64,000 nt of DNA. Source: CAYOXM01 sp964407925 (GTDB lineage Bacteria; Patescibacteriota; Patescibacteriia; SG8-24). The position numbers were made by a program, and so were the translations under genes. The stretch is taken from assembly GCA_964407925.1 (NCBI GenBank), contig CAYOXM010000005.1, positions 8,454-72,453 on the forward strand, in the 5' to 3' direction. Positions 55,541 to 63,121 of this stretch are shown here, one piece after another (positions within the stretch are counted from its first letter, which is position 1; each line of letters starts with the position of its first letter). The notes below the pieces were generated by a model, which saw only the letters and a list, made by a program, of their open reading frames with translations, ran no database searches and was not told the DNA's origin.

Positions 55541-56626
55541 ATGCGCGTCCTCGCCATCGAAACCTCCTGCGACGAGTCCGCCGCCGCCTTCCTCGAAGTG
55601 AAAAACGGGAAGACGGCGCGTTTCGCGCACCTCGTCGCGACGCAGGCGATACACGCCAAGTACGGCGGCGTCGTCCCGGAAGTCGCGGCGCGGGAGCATT
55701 CGTCTACGCTGCCGCTCGTGCTCGCCGGCCTCGCCAAGGAAATCGTCGGCAAGGAGGACGGCGTCGCACTGGGTCGCGCGGTCGACGTCGTCGCCGTCAC
55801 GCAGGGGCCGGGTCTCGTCACGTCGCTCAAAGTCGGGCTCGATTCCGCCCGTTCGCTTGCCGCGGCTTGGAAGAAGGAAATCGTCGGCGTGAACCACATC
55901 GAAGGGCACATCGCCGCGTCATGGCTCCCCAGCGCGCCGCTCGAGTCGACGCTCAAGGACGGCAAGGGCGTATTCCCCGCGCTCGTCCTCGTGGTGTCCG
56001 GCGGCCACACCGAACTCCTGCTGATGGCTGGGTTCGGCAAGTTCAAACTCCTCGGCGCGACGCGCGATGACGCGGCCGGCGAGGCGTTCGACAAGGCCGC
56101 GAAGCTCATGGACCTCGGATATCCCGGCGGTCCCGCCATTTCGCGCCTCGCGGCGGAGGGCAACTCCGCGGCCTACCCCTTCCCGCGTCCGATGATGAAC
56201 GACCCGCATTTTGATTTTTCGTTCTCCGGCCTCAAGACCGCAGTGCGCTATTTCCTCCAGAAGGAACGTGACCGGCTCACCGATCCCGTCTTCCGCCGCG
56301 ACGCGGCCGCATCCGTTGAACAGGCCATCGTCGACGTGTTGGTCGCGAAGACTGTGCGCGCGGCCGCCGCGACCAAGGCTAAAACCGTCATCATCGCCGG
56401 CGGCGTCGCGGCGAACGGAAAGCTGCGTCGAGCCCTCGCCGCCGCCGTTGCCGACCGCGTGCCAAAGGCGCGCTTCGCCGAACCGCCGCTCGCGTACTGC
56501 ACCGACAACGCCGCGATGATCGCGATGGCCGGGTATTTTTCCGCGCGACGTGGCCGCTTCGACGCTTGGAAGTCGATGGAACCCGATCCGGCGTGGGAAT
56601 TGGGGAGGGGGAAGTTGAAAGTGTAA
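55541..56626 (+). CDS. tsaD: tRNA N6-threonylcarbamoyladenosine transferase, TsaD
   Basis: TsaD transfers the threonylcarbamoyl group to A37 of ANN-decoding tRNAs. The 361-aa protein has the ASKHA fold with ETSCDESAAAF, VVPEVAAREH, QGPGLVTSLKVGL, the metal-binding HIEGH (H119, H123), VSGGHTELLLM, FSGLKTAVRYFL and GGVAANGKLR. Its last residues (GRGKLKV) come from an intergenic repeat in which the stop codon lies, so the C-terminus was probably replaced by repeat insertion. tsaE follows 52 nt later, and the two work in one complex (with TsaB, not seen here). Confidence 0.96.
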   Translation: MRVLAIETSCDESAAAFLEVKNGKTARFAHLVATQAIHAKYGGVVPEVAAREHSSTLPLVLAGLAKEIVGKEDGVALGRAVDVVAVTQGPGLVTSLKVGLDSARSLAAAWKKEIVGVNHIEGHIAASWLPSAPLESTLKDGKGVFPALVLVVSGGHTELLLMAGFGKFKLLGATRDDAAGEAFDKAAKLMDLGYPGGPAISRLAAEGNSAAYPFPRPMMNDPHFDFSFSGLKTAVRYFLQKERDRLTDPVFRRDAAASVEQAIVDVLVAKTVRAAAATKAKTVIIAGGVAANGKLRRALAAAVADRVPKARFAEPPLAYCTDNAAMIAMAGYFSARRGRFDAWKSMEPDPAWELGRGKLKV

Positions 56627-56679
56627 AGTTGAAAGTGGAAAGCGCCGATCCTTTCAACTCTCGACTCTCCACTCTTATA
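56607..56679. repeat. AAGTTGAAAG-type inverted-repeat element overlapping the tsaD 3' end
   Basis: AAGTTGAAAGTGTAAAG and TTGAAAGTGGAAAG face CCTTTCAACTCTCGACTC and TCCACTCTT. It is related to the element at 15624-15690. It supplies the last codons and the TAA of tsaD and ends at the tsaE start. Confidence 0.7.
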
Positions 56680-57122
56680 TGCAGACCGTCATCATCAAAA
56701 ACCTGTCCGACCTTGAGGAGTTCGCCGATTCGTTCGCGAACTCGCTTGACCATGGGGGAGTGGTCGGCCTCGTCGGCGACCTCGGCGCGGGCAAGACGAC
56801 CTTCGTCCAGCGCGTCGCGAAAGCGCTCGGGGTGAGGGAAAAGGTCAAAAGTCCGACGTTCATCCTGATGCAATCTTTCCCGACGGGGGCGGCCGCGAGG
56901 AAGCGCGGCATCAGCCGTCTCTGCCACGTCGACGCGTACCGCCTGAAAGATGAGGCCGAACTTTTCGGCATCGGTTTCGAGGAGTACGCGTCCGACCCGG
57001 CGACAGTGACCCTCGTCGAGTGGGCGGACCGCGTCCCTGCCATCCATGCTTTTCCTGGCTATCGCGAGTTGACCTTATCCTTCATGGACGGGTCGGACGG
57101 CCGCATCGTCCATATTGTTTAA
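56679..57122 (+). CDS. tsaE: TsaE, ATPase of the t6A complex
   Basis: A 147-aa P-loop ATPase that supports TsaD/TsaB turnover. Walker A is VGDLGAGKTTF, and VKSPTF (switch) and HVDAYRLKDEAEL follow. VTLVEWADRV is the Walker B-like strand. The start is ATG 56679 directly at the edge of the repeat element. It is probably co-transcribed with tsaD. Confidence 0.95.
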   Translation: MQTVIIKNLSDLEEFADSFANSLDHGGVVGLVGDLGAGKTTFVQRVAKALGVREKVKSPTFILMQSFPTGAAARKRGISRLCHVDAYRLKDEAELFGIGFEEYASDPATVTLVEWADRVPAIHAFPGYRELTLSFMDGSDGRIVHIV

Positions 57123-57155
57123 AAATGGCTTAAATAAGCAAAAAATATCAGCCAA

Positions 57156-57180
57156 GGGCCTTGACAAAAGGCCTTTTTTA
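57156..57180 (+). terminator. Terminator of tsaDE that contains the next -35
   Basis: GGCCTT-GACAA-AAGGCC followed by TTTTTTA. The TTGACA at 57161-57166 lies in its stem and loop. Confidence 0.55.
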
Positions 57181-57189
57181 TGCTATATT
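57161..57189 (+). promoter_or_regulatory. Promoter of the transglycosylase-like gene
   Basis: TTGACA, 17-nt spacer ending TGC, TATATT. This is close to the consensus. Confidence 0.8.
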
Positions 57190-57249
57190 CAGATGTTCTT
57201 TTCAAGCTCAATAACCCTCACTACACCCAAATCAGAAAGGATGTGCCGG

Positions 57250-58041
57250 ATGAAAGGTTTTATCACGCTGTTCATGCTGTTCGCGGTCGTCTACTCCATC
57301 TGGGGCATCAAGGCCTGCAGTGACGAGGGGCCGACGAACACGAGTGGCGTGGCGACGGTTACTGCCGTCGAAACGCCTCCGGTCCGCAAGGCCGTGACGA
57401 AGAATCCGAACGGACGAGATCTCGGCAAAACCGACGAACTCGTCCGCGCGGTCAGCGAGACCTACGGAGTCCCCGCTGGCGCCCTCTACGGCGTCTGGAT
57501 GGCGGAGACCGGCGGCCTTACGAAAGACTGGGGTACGGGTGACGGCTGGCAGCAGCCGTCCTCATACAGCCAAGGCAAGCCTTGCTTCGCCCGTCTCGGC
57601 GTCGCGAAGTGCGCGACGGGCAATGCCGCCGTCATCGCCGTCTGCGGCCAACGCAGGAACGGCATGCCGGCGTGCGACCCCGCGGCCGTTCGTGTCGCCG
57701 ACGCGTTCGCCATGGGGCCGCTCCGCATCCCCGTCTCGCGCATCCTCGCCGCACGTCCCGACGGGACGACGGCGTGGAATCCAGCGTTCGCCGAGGACTT
57801 CGACGGCGACGGGGTCATCGACCCTCACTCGCTCGCCGACGCCCTCGCTATGGCCGCCCGCCACCTCCGTGCCTCCTACGAGGAAGCGCGGAAGACCATG
57901 CCGGAAGTTCAGGCGTGGGAACGGGCCGTCAGCCGCTACCGCGACGACGCTCCGACGGGGTACTACGAGGGTTCGCCTGGCTCACCGGGCGTCCGTTTCC
58001 ACTGGCAGCAGTGGTGCGCGACGCGCGGTTCCTGCGGGTGA
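57250..58041 (+). CDS. Membrane-anchored lytic transglycosylase-like protein
   Basis: A 263-aa protein. One N-terminal hydrophobic helix (GFITLFMLFAVVYSIWGI) is followed by a linker and an SLT-like domain: ELVRAVSETYGVPAGALYGVWMAETGGL, with a candidate catalytic Glu in AETGG, then MGPLRIPVSRILAARPDG and FAEDFDGDGVIDPHSLADALAMAARHL. This last part is close to the DWDGDG...DAI pattern of MltB-type enzymes. It would cleave peptidoglycan glycan strands. The start is ATG 57250 with AAAGGA 8 nt upstream; an ATG three codons earlier lies on the Shine-Dalgarno. Confidence 0.82.
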   Translation: MKGFITLFMLFAVVYSIWGIKACSDEGPTNTSGVATVTAVETPPVRKAVTKNPNGRDLGKTDELVRAVSETYGVPAGALYGVWMAETGGLTKDWGTGDGWQQPSSYSQGKPCFARLGVAKCATGNAAVIAVCGQRRNGMPACDPAAVRVADAFAMGPLRIPVSRILAARPDGTTAWNPAFAEDFDGDGVIDPHSLADALAMAARHLRASYEEARKTMPEVQAWERAVSRYRDDAPTGYYEGSPGSPGVRFHWQQWCATRGSCG

Positions 58042-58072
58042 AAAATCGGCCGTTCGCTCGGCTGCCTCGATC

Positions 58073-58112
58073 GGGGGCCGGACACGCTTGTGTCCGGCCC
58101 CCTTCTGTTTTT
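58073..58112 (+). terminator. Terminator of the transglycosylase gene
   Basis: GGGGGCCGGACAC-GCTT-GTGTCCGGCCCCC followed by TTCTGTTTTT. Confidence 0.9.
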
Positions 58113-58140
58113 CAGGCGAGCCGGGGCCTCCCCCGATGCC

Positions 58141-58169
58141 TTTTCAAAATGACCGCTGTAGGCTACGGT
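58141..58169 (+). promoter_or_regulatory. Promoter of the uORF / GHKL gene
   Basis: TTTTCA, 17-nt spacer, TACGGT. Confidence 0.5.
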
Positions 58170-58185
58170 CGATAGGAGGTGACGC

Positions 58186-58266
58186 ATGAAGGTTTTCCGC
58201 AAGGATGCCCCGGCGCCGCCTTTCGGTAGCGCCGCCCGAATTTTTTGTCCCCGAGGTGCGCCGTGA
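58186..58266 (+). CDS. 26-aa leader peptide coupled to the GHKL/HExxH gene
   Basis: A complete mini-gene with an ideal Shine-Dalgarno (GGAGGT, 5 nt before ATG 58186) encodes a Pro/Arg-rich peptide. Its TGA (58264-58266) overlaps the GTG start of the next gene (GTGA). The coding region carries GGCGC / GCGCC followed by a T-run (ATTTTTTG near 58240), which looks like an attenuator. I infer that its translation controls the downstream gene. Confidence 0.5.
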   Translation: MKVFRKDAPAPPFGSAARIFCPRGAP

Positions 58267-59936
58267 AGCACAAGTACGTTAAAATCAGCAATCGCGGTTC
58301 TTTGAATCGCAAGTACCTCGAGCTCATCGGCTTCACCACGAAGCGCGAGTCCGTGGACGACGAATCGGTGATCGGCAACAAGGGTTCCGGCACCAAGCTC
58401 GCCGCCGTCGCCGCGCTGCGGCTCGGCCTGGACGTCGGCATCGCGTCGACGGACAGCTACGGCCGCTACCTCCTGACGTTCGACGTCGAGGACGTGGACG
58501 TCGGCGGCGGCGCCACCGCGCGGCAGATCTTCTTCCGCTACGTGAACCGTCCGGCCGGCGGCGGTCCCGCGAAGGTCGTGCGTTACCCGTCCGGCATGGT
58601 CATTCAGGCCTTTCAGGACTGGGATGCGGCCATCGGCACGGACGGCATGGCCTCGTTCAAGGTCCTGCGCGAGTTCATCTGCAACGCCATCGACGCCGAC
58701 AAGGAGTACCGAATCGACATCGTGGACCGGCAGGAGCCGGCGGCGGAAGGCGAGACCGCGGTGTACCTCAAGTACACCGAGGAATTCCGCCAGATGTTGT
58801 TCGTCCACGACGTCGCCCCGCGCTACTTCAAGTTCATGGGCCGGCACAAGCCGGAAGTCGCGGTACCGGGACTCGGGGCCATCTACCCCAAGTCCGACCC
58901 CGACGCGACGAGGCTTTTCATCCTCGGCGTGCTCGTGGACTGTTCCGACGACTGGTGGCGGACCTCGATCTTCGACTACTCGATGAGCGCAAAGTCCCTC
59001 ATTTCGGAGGAGCGCATCGTCAAGAACGTCTACGCCTACATGAGCGAGGTCGCCAAGCTGTTCGGCCGGCTCGTGCACAGGCACGTGATGGCCAACATCC
59101 TCGCGGCGGCGTCGACCGGAAAGGCCGAGTTCGAGGCCAACGTGCTCAGTCGCGTCGACGCGTTCACGCAGGCGTCCAAAAATGCCTGGCTCGAGACCGT
59201 TCACGGGCTCTTCGGCGACAAGATCGCCGTCGCTTCGGGAAACAAGGTCGTCGACAACGACTGCGAGCAGATTTACGGTCTCAAGCCGGTCGGCGGCTCG
59301 AACACCCACCTGCGCCAGTTCCTGAAGGCCCTTGGCATCCCCAAGGCCGAGGACGTCGTCCCGACGAAGCTCAAGTACGACGCGGTGTCGTACTTCGCCC
59401 TCGATCAGGGGAGCCGACAGCGTTTCCGGACGGCGTTCGCGCTGTTCGCCAAGCACTTTCCCGAGCGGGCGCGCATGCCCATCGTGCTGTACCATCCGCT
59501 CGACGCGAAGCTGCGCCGGCTCCTCGGATTCACCCCGATGGCCGGCGATCGCAAGTACCAGGACATCTGGCTCGCGACGAAGACGCCGACTTCTCTCGGC
59601 GAAGTGCAGGAGATCTTCGAGACGCTGGTGCACGAATCGCGCCACTGCCTCACGAAGGTCGACGACTACGACCGCGCGTTCGTCCATCAGGCCGAGCGCG
59701 ACGTCGCCACCGTCGTCTTTCGCGGCGAAGGCATCGCGACCTTCGACGACGGGACGCCCGTCCCGCCCTACGGCGACCCGTCGGTGGAACCAAACCTCGT
59801 CCTTCCGGGCGAAGCCAAGGAACCTTCCGCGAGTTCGCCGCCTCCCCCCGTCGGCACGGGCACCGAGTTCGACATCGACGTCGAAATCGACGCCTTGCTC
59901 GACGGCATCAACGAGGAGGCGTCGAAGAAGAAGTGA
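58263..59936 (+). CDS. GHKL-ATPase-like protein with a HExxH motif, 557 aa
   Basis: No named family comes to mind. The N-terminal region has GHKL-like elements: a Gly-loop VIGNKGSGTKLAA (37-48) and an N-box LREFICNAIDADKEY (135-149), the Asn/Asp arrangement that binds Mg-ATP. The order, with the Gly-loop before the N-box, differs from Hsp90/MutL, so it may be permuted or only analogous. Near the C-terminus FETLVHESRHCL (HESRH at 457-461) fits the zinc-peptidase HExxH pattern, and an acidic, Pro-rich tail follows. GTG 58263 was chosen because AGGTG lies upstream and it overlaps the leader stop. The gene is followed by a strong terminator. Confidence 0.6.
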   Translation: MKHKYVKISNRGSLNRKYLELIGFTTKRESVDDESVIGNKGSGTKLAAVAALRLGLDVGIASTDSYGRYLLTFDVEDVDVGGGATARQIFFRYVNRPAGGGPAKVVRYPSGMVIQAFQDWDAAIGTDGMASFKVLREFICNAIDADKEYRIDIVDRQEPAAEGETAVYLKYTEEFRQMLFVHDVAPRYFKFMGRHKPEVAVPGLGAIYPKSDPDATRLFILGVLVDCSDDWWRTSIFDYSMSAKSLISEERIVKNVYAYMSEVAKLFGRLVHRHVMANILAAASTGKAEFEANVLSRVDAFTQASKNAWLETVHGLFGDKIAVASGNKVVDNDCEQIYGLKPVGGSNTHLRQFLKALGIPKAEDVVPTKLKYDAVSYFALDQGSRQRFRTAFALFAKHFPERARMPIVLYHPLDAKLRRLLGFTPMAGDRKYQDIWLATKTPTSLGEVQEIFETLVHESRHCLTKVDDYDRAFVHQAERDVATVVFRGEGIATFDDGTPVPPYGDPSVEPNLVLPGEAKEPSASSPPPPVGTGTEFDIDVEIDALLDGINEEASKKK

Positions 59937-59941
59937 ACGAA

Positions 59942-59974
59942 AACCCCGATCCGTCAGGATCGGGGTTCTTTTTT
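59942..59974 (+). terminator. Terminator of the GHKL/HExxH gene
   Basis: AACCCCGATCC-GTCA-GGATCGGGGTT followed by CTTTTTT. Confidence 0.9.
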
Positions 59975-60066
59975 CTCCTCCCCGCAGAACGGACTGCACA
60001 TCGACCCTGCTGAAGAAATCGCGCTTGATCGTGCGGCGGCGCGGCAGAGGCTCGCGCGCAGGACGC

Positions 60067-60119
60067 AAAAGCGGGCGCTAAGGGCGGGCAATCTCCACGC
60101 CCGCCGTAGCGCCCGCTTT
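60067..60119 (-). terminator. Very long terminator hairpin of pilB
   Basis: AAAGCGGGCGCTA / TAGCGCCCGCTTT is continued by GGGCGGGC / GCCCGCC around an AATCTCCAC loop, about 20 bp in all. The region 59975-60066 shows no gene. Confidence 0.8.
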
Positions 60120-60129
60120 GCGGCCGACT

Positions 60130-61845
60130 TCATTCAGCAACGCTGAACACCTCTTCCACCGTCGAAATTCCGTCCAAAGCCTTGAGCAGCCCGTCCTGCA
60201 CCATGCTCACCATGCCTTGCTCCATCGCGATGCGCTGCATGTCGTACTCCGACACCTGTCCGGAAAGGATGACCTTTTCGATCTCCTCGGTCATCGCCAT
60301 GATTTCATAGATGCCCATGCGGCCCTTGTAGCCGAGGTCGCCGCAGGTGGCGCAGCCCTTGCCCTTGAAGAACTTCAGGTTGTTGAGATCGACGGTGTAT
60401 CCCGATTTCGGGCTCAGCGTGGAGAGGATTTCCTTCACCTTCTTCATCTGGTCTTCGGTGATCGTCGTGTCATCCGTCTTGCAATCCTTGCAGATGCGCC
60501 GCACGAGGCGCTGGCCGATGACCGCGTTGAGCGCCGGCGCGAGCAAGAACGGCTTCACGCCCATCGAGAGGAAGCGGGGGACGGCGCCTGCCGCGCTGTT
60601 CGTGTGAATCGTCGAAAGCACCAAGTGACCGGTGAGCGCGGCTTGGATGGCCACTTCCGCCGTCTCGAGCTCGCGCAACTCGCCGACCATCACCACGTCG
60701 GGGTCCTGGCGGAGGATGGAGTGGAGGCCTTTGGCGAAGGTGTAATCTTTCGACTTGTCGATCTGCGACTGAGCGATGCCCTCGAGCTTGTACTCGACCG
60801 GGTCCTCGAGCGTGATGATCTTGGTATGGCCGTCGTTCAGCTTGTTCAGGATGGCGTAGAGCGAGGTCGTCTTGCCGGAACCGGTCGGGCCGGTCGTGAT
60901 GATCATGCCGTTCGGACGCTCGACCTGGAACTTCAGCTGCTCGTAGGCGATGCCGCGGATGCCGAGCTGCTCGAACTGGAGCGCGATGGTGCCCGGCTTC
61001 AGGAGACGCATCACGATGGATTCGCCGTACGCAGTCGGCAGCGTCGAGACGCGGACGTCCACCTTGCCGTCCTTCGTGAAGATTGTGAAGCGGCCGTCCT
61101 GCGGCACCGTCGTGATGTTGAGCTTCAGCCCCGAGAACAGCTTGATGCGGTTCACGATGCGCTGCCACAGTTCCTTCTTCACCGCGGCGACCTTGTTCAG
61201 GATGCCGTCGATGCGGTACTTCACGTCGACCTGCTTCTCCTGCGCCTCGATGTGGATGTCCGACACGCCGGACGAGAGCGAGATGGCGACGATGAGCGCC
61301 ACGAAGTCGGTGGTCGTGACCTTCTGCACGGCGGCGTCGAGCTCCTTGAGCGACGGTACCGCGGCGTTGAACCGGTCGAGGTCGGCCTGCGTGATCTCGA
61401 CGCCCTTCACGATCTCTTTCACCTCGGGAAGCGCGTCATACGCCTTTTCCGCGAGCATGTAGCTGTGCTCGGAAATCATGTAGACCTTCGTCGTCTCGGG
61501 ATGCGCCCGCTCGGCCACCTGAAACTTGATTTCCTCGAGCGCGGGATTGTTCGGATCGACGGCGCCGATGCGGCAGTCCTTGCCGTTGTAGAGGAAGGCG
61601 ATGACCTTTTCCTTCTTCGACTGCTCGCGGGGGATGAGTTGCAGGGCTTCCGGAGAGATGGGGAAGCCCTTGAGGTCGATGTATTCGAAACCGAGCTCCT
61701 GAGACCGCATGCGGGTCCGGGCCTCCAGGTTCTTCAGCGCGATCTCCTCCATCTTTTCGCTGAATTTTTCCTGGGCCGTTTCTTCGCCGGGCTTGGTGCT
61801 CTTCTTCTTTTTGCCGATCAGGTCCTCGATGGATCCACCGCTCAT
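60130..61845 (-). CDS. pilB: Type IV pilus assembly / type II secretion ATPase (PilB/GspE family)
   Basis: A 571-aa hexameric motor ATPase. An N-terminal GspE_N-like domain is followed by the catalytic domain: VSDIHIEAQEKQVDVKYRIDG, Walker A GPTGSGKTTSLYA, the Asp box ITLEDPVEYKLEGI, Walker B-region DPDVVMVGELRELETAEVA (GELRE where GEIRD is usual) and the His box TGHLVLSTIHTN. The four-Cys zinc site is ICKDCK...CATCGDLGYKGR. It drives pilus extension, which in Patescibacteria is tied to DNA uptake and host contact. The start is ATG 61845; ATGCTATACT ends 10 nt upstream, so the mRNA is nearly leaderless. Confidence 0.95.
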   Translation of the reverse strand: MSGGSIEDLIGKKKKSTKPGEETAQEKFSEKMEEIALKNLEARTRMRSQELGFEYIDLKGFPISPEALQLIPREQSKKEKVIAFLYNGKDCRIGAVDPNNPALEEIKFQVAERAHPETTKVYMISEHSYMLAEKAYDALPEVKEIVKGVEITQADLDRFNAAVPSLKELDAAVQKVTTTDFVALIVAISLSSGVSDIHIEAQEKQVDVKYRIDGILNKVAAVKKELWQRIVNRIKLFSGLKLNITTVPQDGRFTIFTKDGKVDVRVSTLPTAYGESIVMRLLKPGTIALQFEQLGIRGIAYEQLKFQVERPNGMIITTGPTGSGKTTSLYAILNKLNDGHTKIITLEDPVEYKLEGIAQSQIDKSKDYTFAKGLHSILRQDPDVVMVGELRELETAEVAIQAALTGHLVLSTIHTNSAAGAVPRFLSMGVKPFLLAPALNAVIGQRLVRRICKDCKTDDTTITEDQMKKVKEILSTLSPKSGYTVDLNNLKFFKGKGCATCGDLGYKGRMGIYEIMAMTEEIEKVILSGQVSEYDMQRIAMEQGMVSMVQDGLLKALDGISTVEEVFSVAE

Positions 61846-61854
61846 ATCCAGATA

Positions 61855-61863
61855 AGTATAGCA
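61855..61863 (-). promoter_or_regulatory. pilB extended -10
   Basis: TGCTATACT on the minus strand, 10 nt before the ATG. The -35 is weak. Confidence 0.5.
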
Positions 61864-61942
61864 TTTTTTCCCTCATGTAGCGACCCCCGCGTTAAGCCCG
61901 CGAGGCCGCATCCGCGTCCCGCGCGCAAGGCGGCGCGAATCA

Positions 61943-61969
61943 AAAACCCCCGTCCTCGGACGGGGGTTT
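61943..61969 (-). terminator. Terminator of the polytopic membrane protein gene
   Basis: AAACCCCCGTCC / GGACGGGGGTTT stem with a TTTGATT minus-strand tail. Confidence 0.8.
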
Positions 61970-61981
61970 CGGCGGTATCGG

Positions 61982-62980
61982 TCAGCCGCGCATCCGTCGC
62001 GCGAGACGGAGGAGCTTGGAAACGGGCTTTCGGTCGGTGATTTCGCCCCACAAGAGCGTCCAGGCGATCGTCTGGAAGGTCGTGATGAACGATGCGGAAA
62101 CGACCACGACGAGGGTCACGAGCACGCCGGCGCCGACGAGGACGGACGAGGCGAGGGCGGACGTCTTCAGTACCGCGGAGAGCATGAGGATGAACACGAT
62201 CGGCACGGACAGGACCACGCCCCCGAGGATCGCGGCGAGCCCCATGACGAGCGCGGCGAGGAAGAGCAGGAAGCTCATCTCGAGGCTGACCAGCCAGTGT
62301 TCGACGAGGAGGAGCCAGCCGGCGGTCACGGCGCGTTCGACGCCGTCCTTCTTCGCGACGGCGAAGTTCGACGCGTACACCGCCACGACGGAGGCGGAGA
62401 CGGCGAGGAGCGTGAAGACCACGAACGTGCCGACGTAGAAAATCCCGCTGGCCATCGTCCGGTCGCGCATCAGCGTGAAGAGCGTCGCTCCGGAAAGGAT
62501 GAAACTGCAGAAGATGAACAGCTTCGCGAGCAGGTTCACGGAGAGGATGGTCCAGAACCGTTCGGCGCCGGTCTTCACCAGGTCGCCGAACGTCGGCTCG
62601 CCGCCCTTTTCGATGCGTCGCGTCGCGCTGATGAGCGCGCCGATCGACACCATCATCATCCAGGCGAAGACGAGCGACAGCAGTCCGAATACGGACACGA
62701 AAATGACCGTCGCCGTCAGCGGGGACGCGGAAAAGGCGATGATGGTCTTCATGGTCGTGATTCCGGGAATCGCGTACATCGGCGACTGTCCGCCGACGAG
62801 GAGCGGGAACCACTCGCTCACGCGCCGCGAGGCGCTGAAGAACACCTCCGAAACGCCGCCGAAGCCCGTGAGCGCGGTAAAGAAACCGAACACCCAGAGA
62901 TGCTTGTGATGCCAGGTGATCCGCCAGGCGTCGGCCATGATGCGGCGGTAAAACGGCGCCGCGTCGGTCTTCCTTTGCAT
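61982..62980 (-). CDS. Polytopic membrane protein of the YciC/GD-PDE membrane-domain type
   Basis: A 332-aa protein with six or more hydrophobic helices. It starts with WRITWHHKHLWVFGFFTALTGFGG, a common Patescibacteria opening (work-horse helix after HHK-LW-FGF). Later, DGVERAVTAGWLLLVEHW resembles the repeated unit of the glycerophosphodiesterase membrane domain. The function is unknown. The start is ATG 62980 with GGAGG upstream and a promoter at 63011-63039. Confidence 0.75.
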   Translation of the reverse strand: MQRKTDAAPFYRRIMADAWRITWHHKHLWVFGFFTALTGFGGVSEVFFSASRRVSEWFPLLVGGQSPMYAIPGITTMKTIIAFSASPLTATVIFVSVFGLLSLVFAWMMMVSIGALISATRRIEKGGEPTFGDLVKTGAERFWTILSVNLLAKLFIFCSFILSGATLFTLMRDRTMASGIFYVGTFVVFTLLAVSASVVAVYASNFAVAKKDGVERAVTAGWLLLVEHWLVSLEMSFLLFLAALVMGLAAILGGVVLSVPIVFILMLSAVLKTSALASSVLVGAGVLVTLVVVVSASFITTFQTIAWTLLWGEITDRKPVSKLLRLARRMRG

Positions 62981-63010
62981 AGTCCTCCAAAAGGAAACGT
63001 TAATGTCCCC

Positions 63011-63039
63011 AGTGTAGCAGGTTTCGGCCCGCCTGTGAA
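63011..63039 (-). promoter_or_regulatory. Promoter of the polytopic membrane protein gene
   Basis: TTCACA, 17-nt spacer ending TGC, TACACT on the minus strand. Confidence 0.6.
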
Positions 63040-63043
63040 AACG

Positions 63044-63111
63044 AAAAGGCGTCCCCACACCTTTGCAGCGTTGATTCTCTCTCAACATTGCAAAGGTGTG
63101 GGGACGCCTTT
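63044..63111. terminator. 68-nt perfect-stem hairpin downstream of ftsH
   Basis: The arms 63044-63067 and 63089-63111 pair over 23 bp without mismatch (AAAGGCGTCCCCACACCT and its complement), with an inner TTGA/TCAA. Both ends have T-runs. It is much longer than needed for termination. Confidence 0.75.
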
Positions 63112-63121
63112 CGCCTGCCGT

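Noticed and set aside
57963..60068. 701-residue minus-strand frame opposite the GHKL/HExxH gene
   Set aside because: Shadow frame; it crosses two strong terminators and has no recognisable domain.
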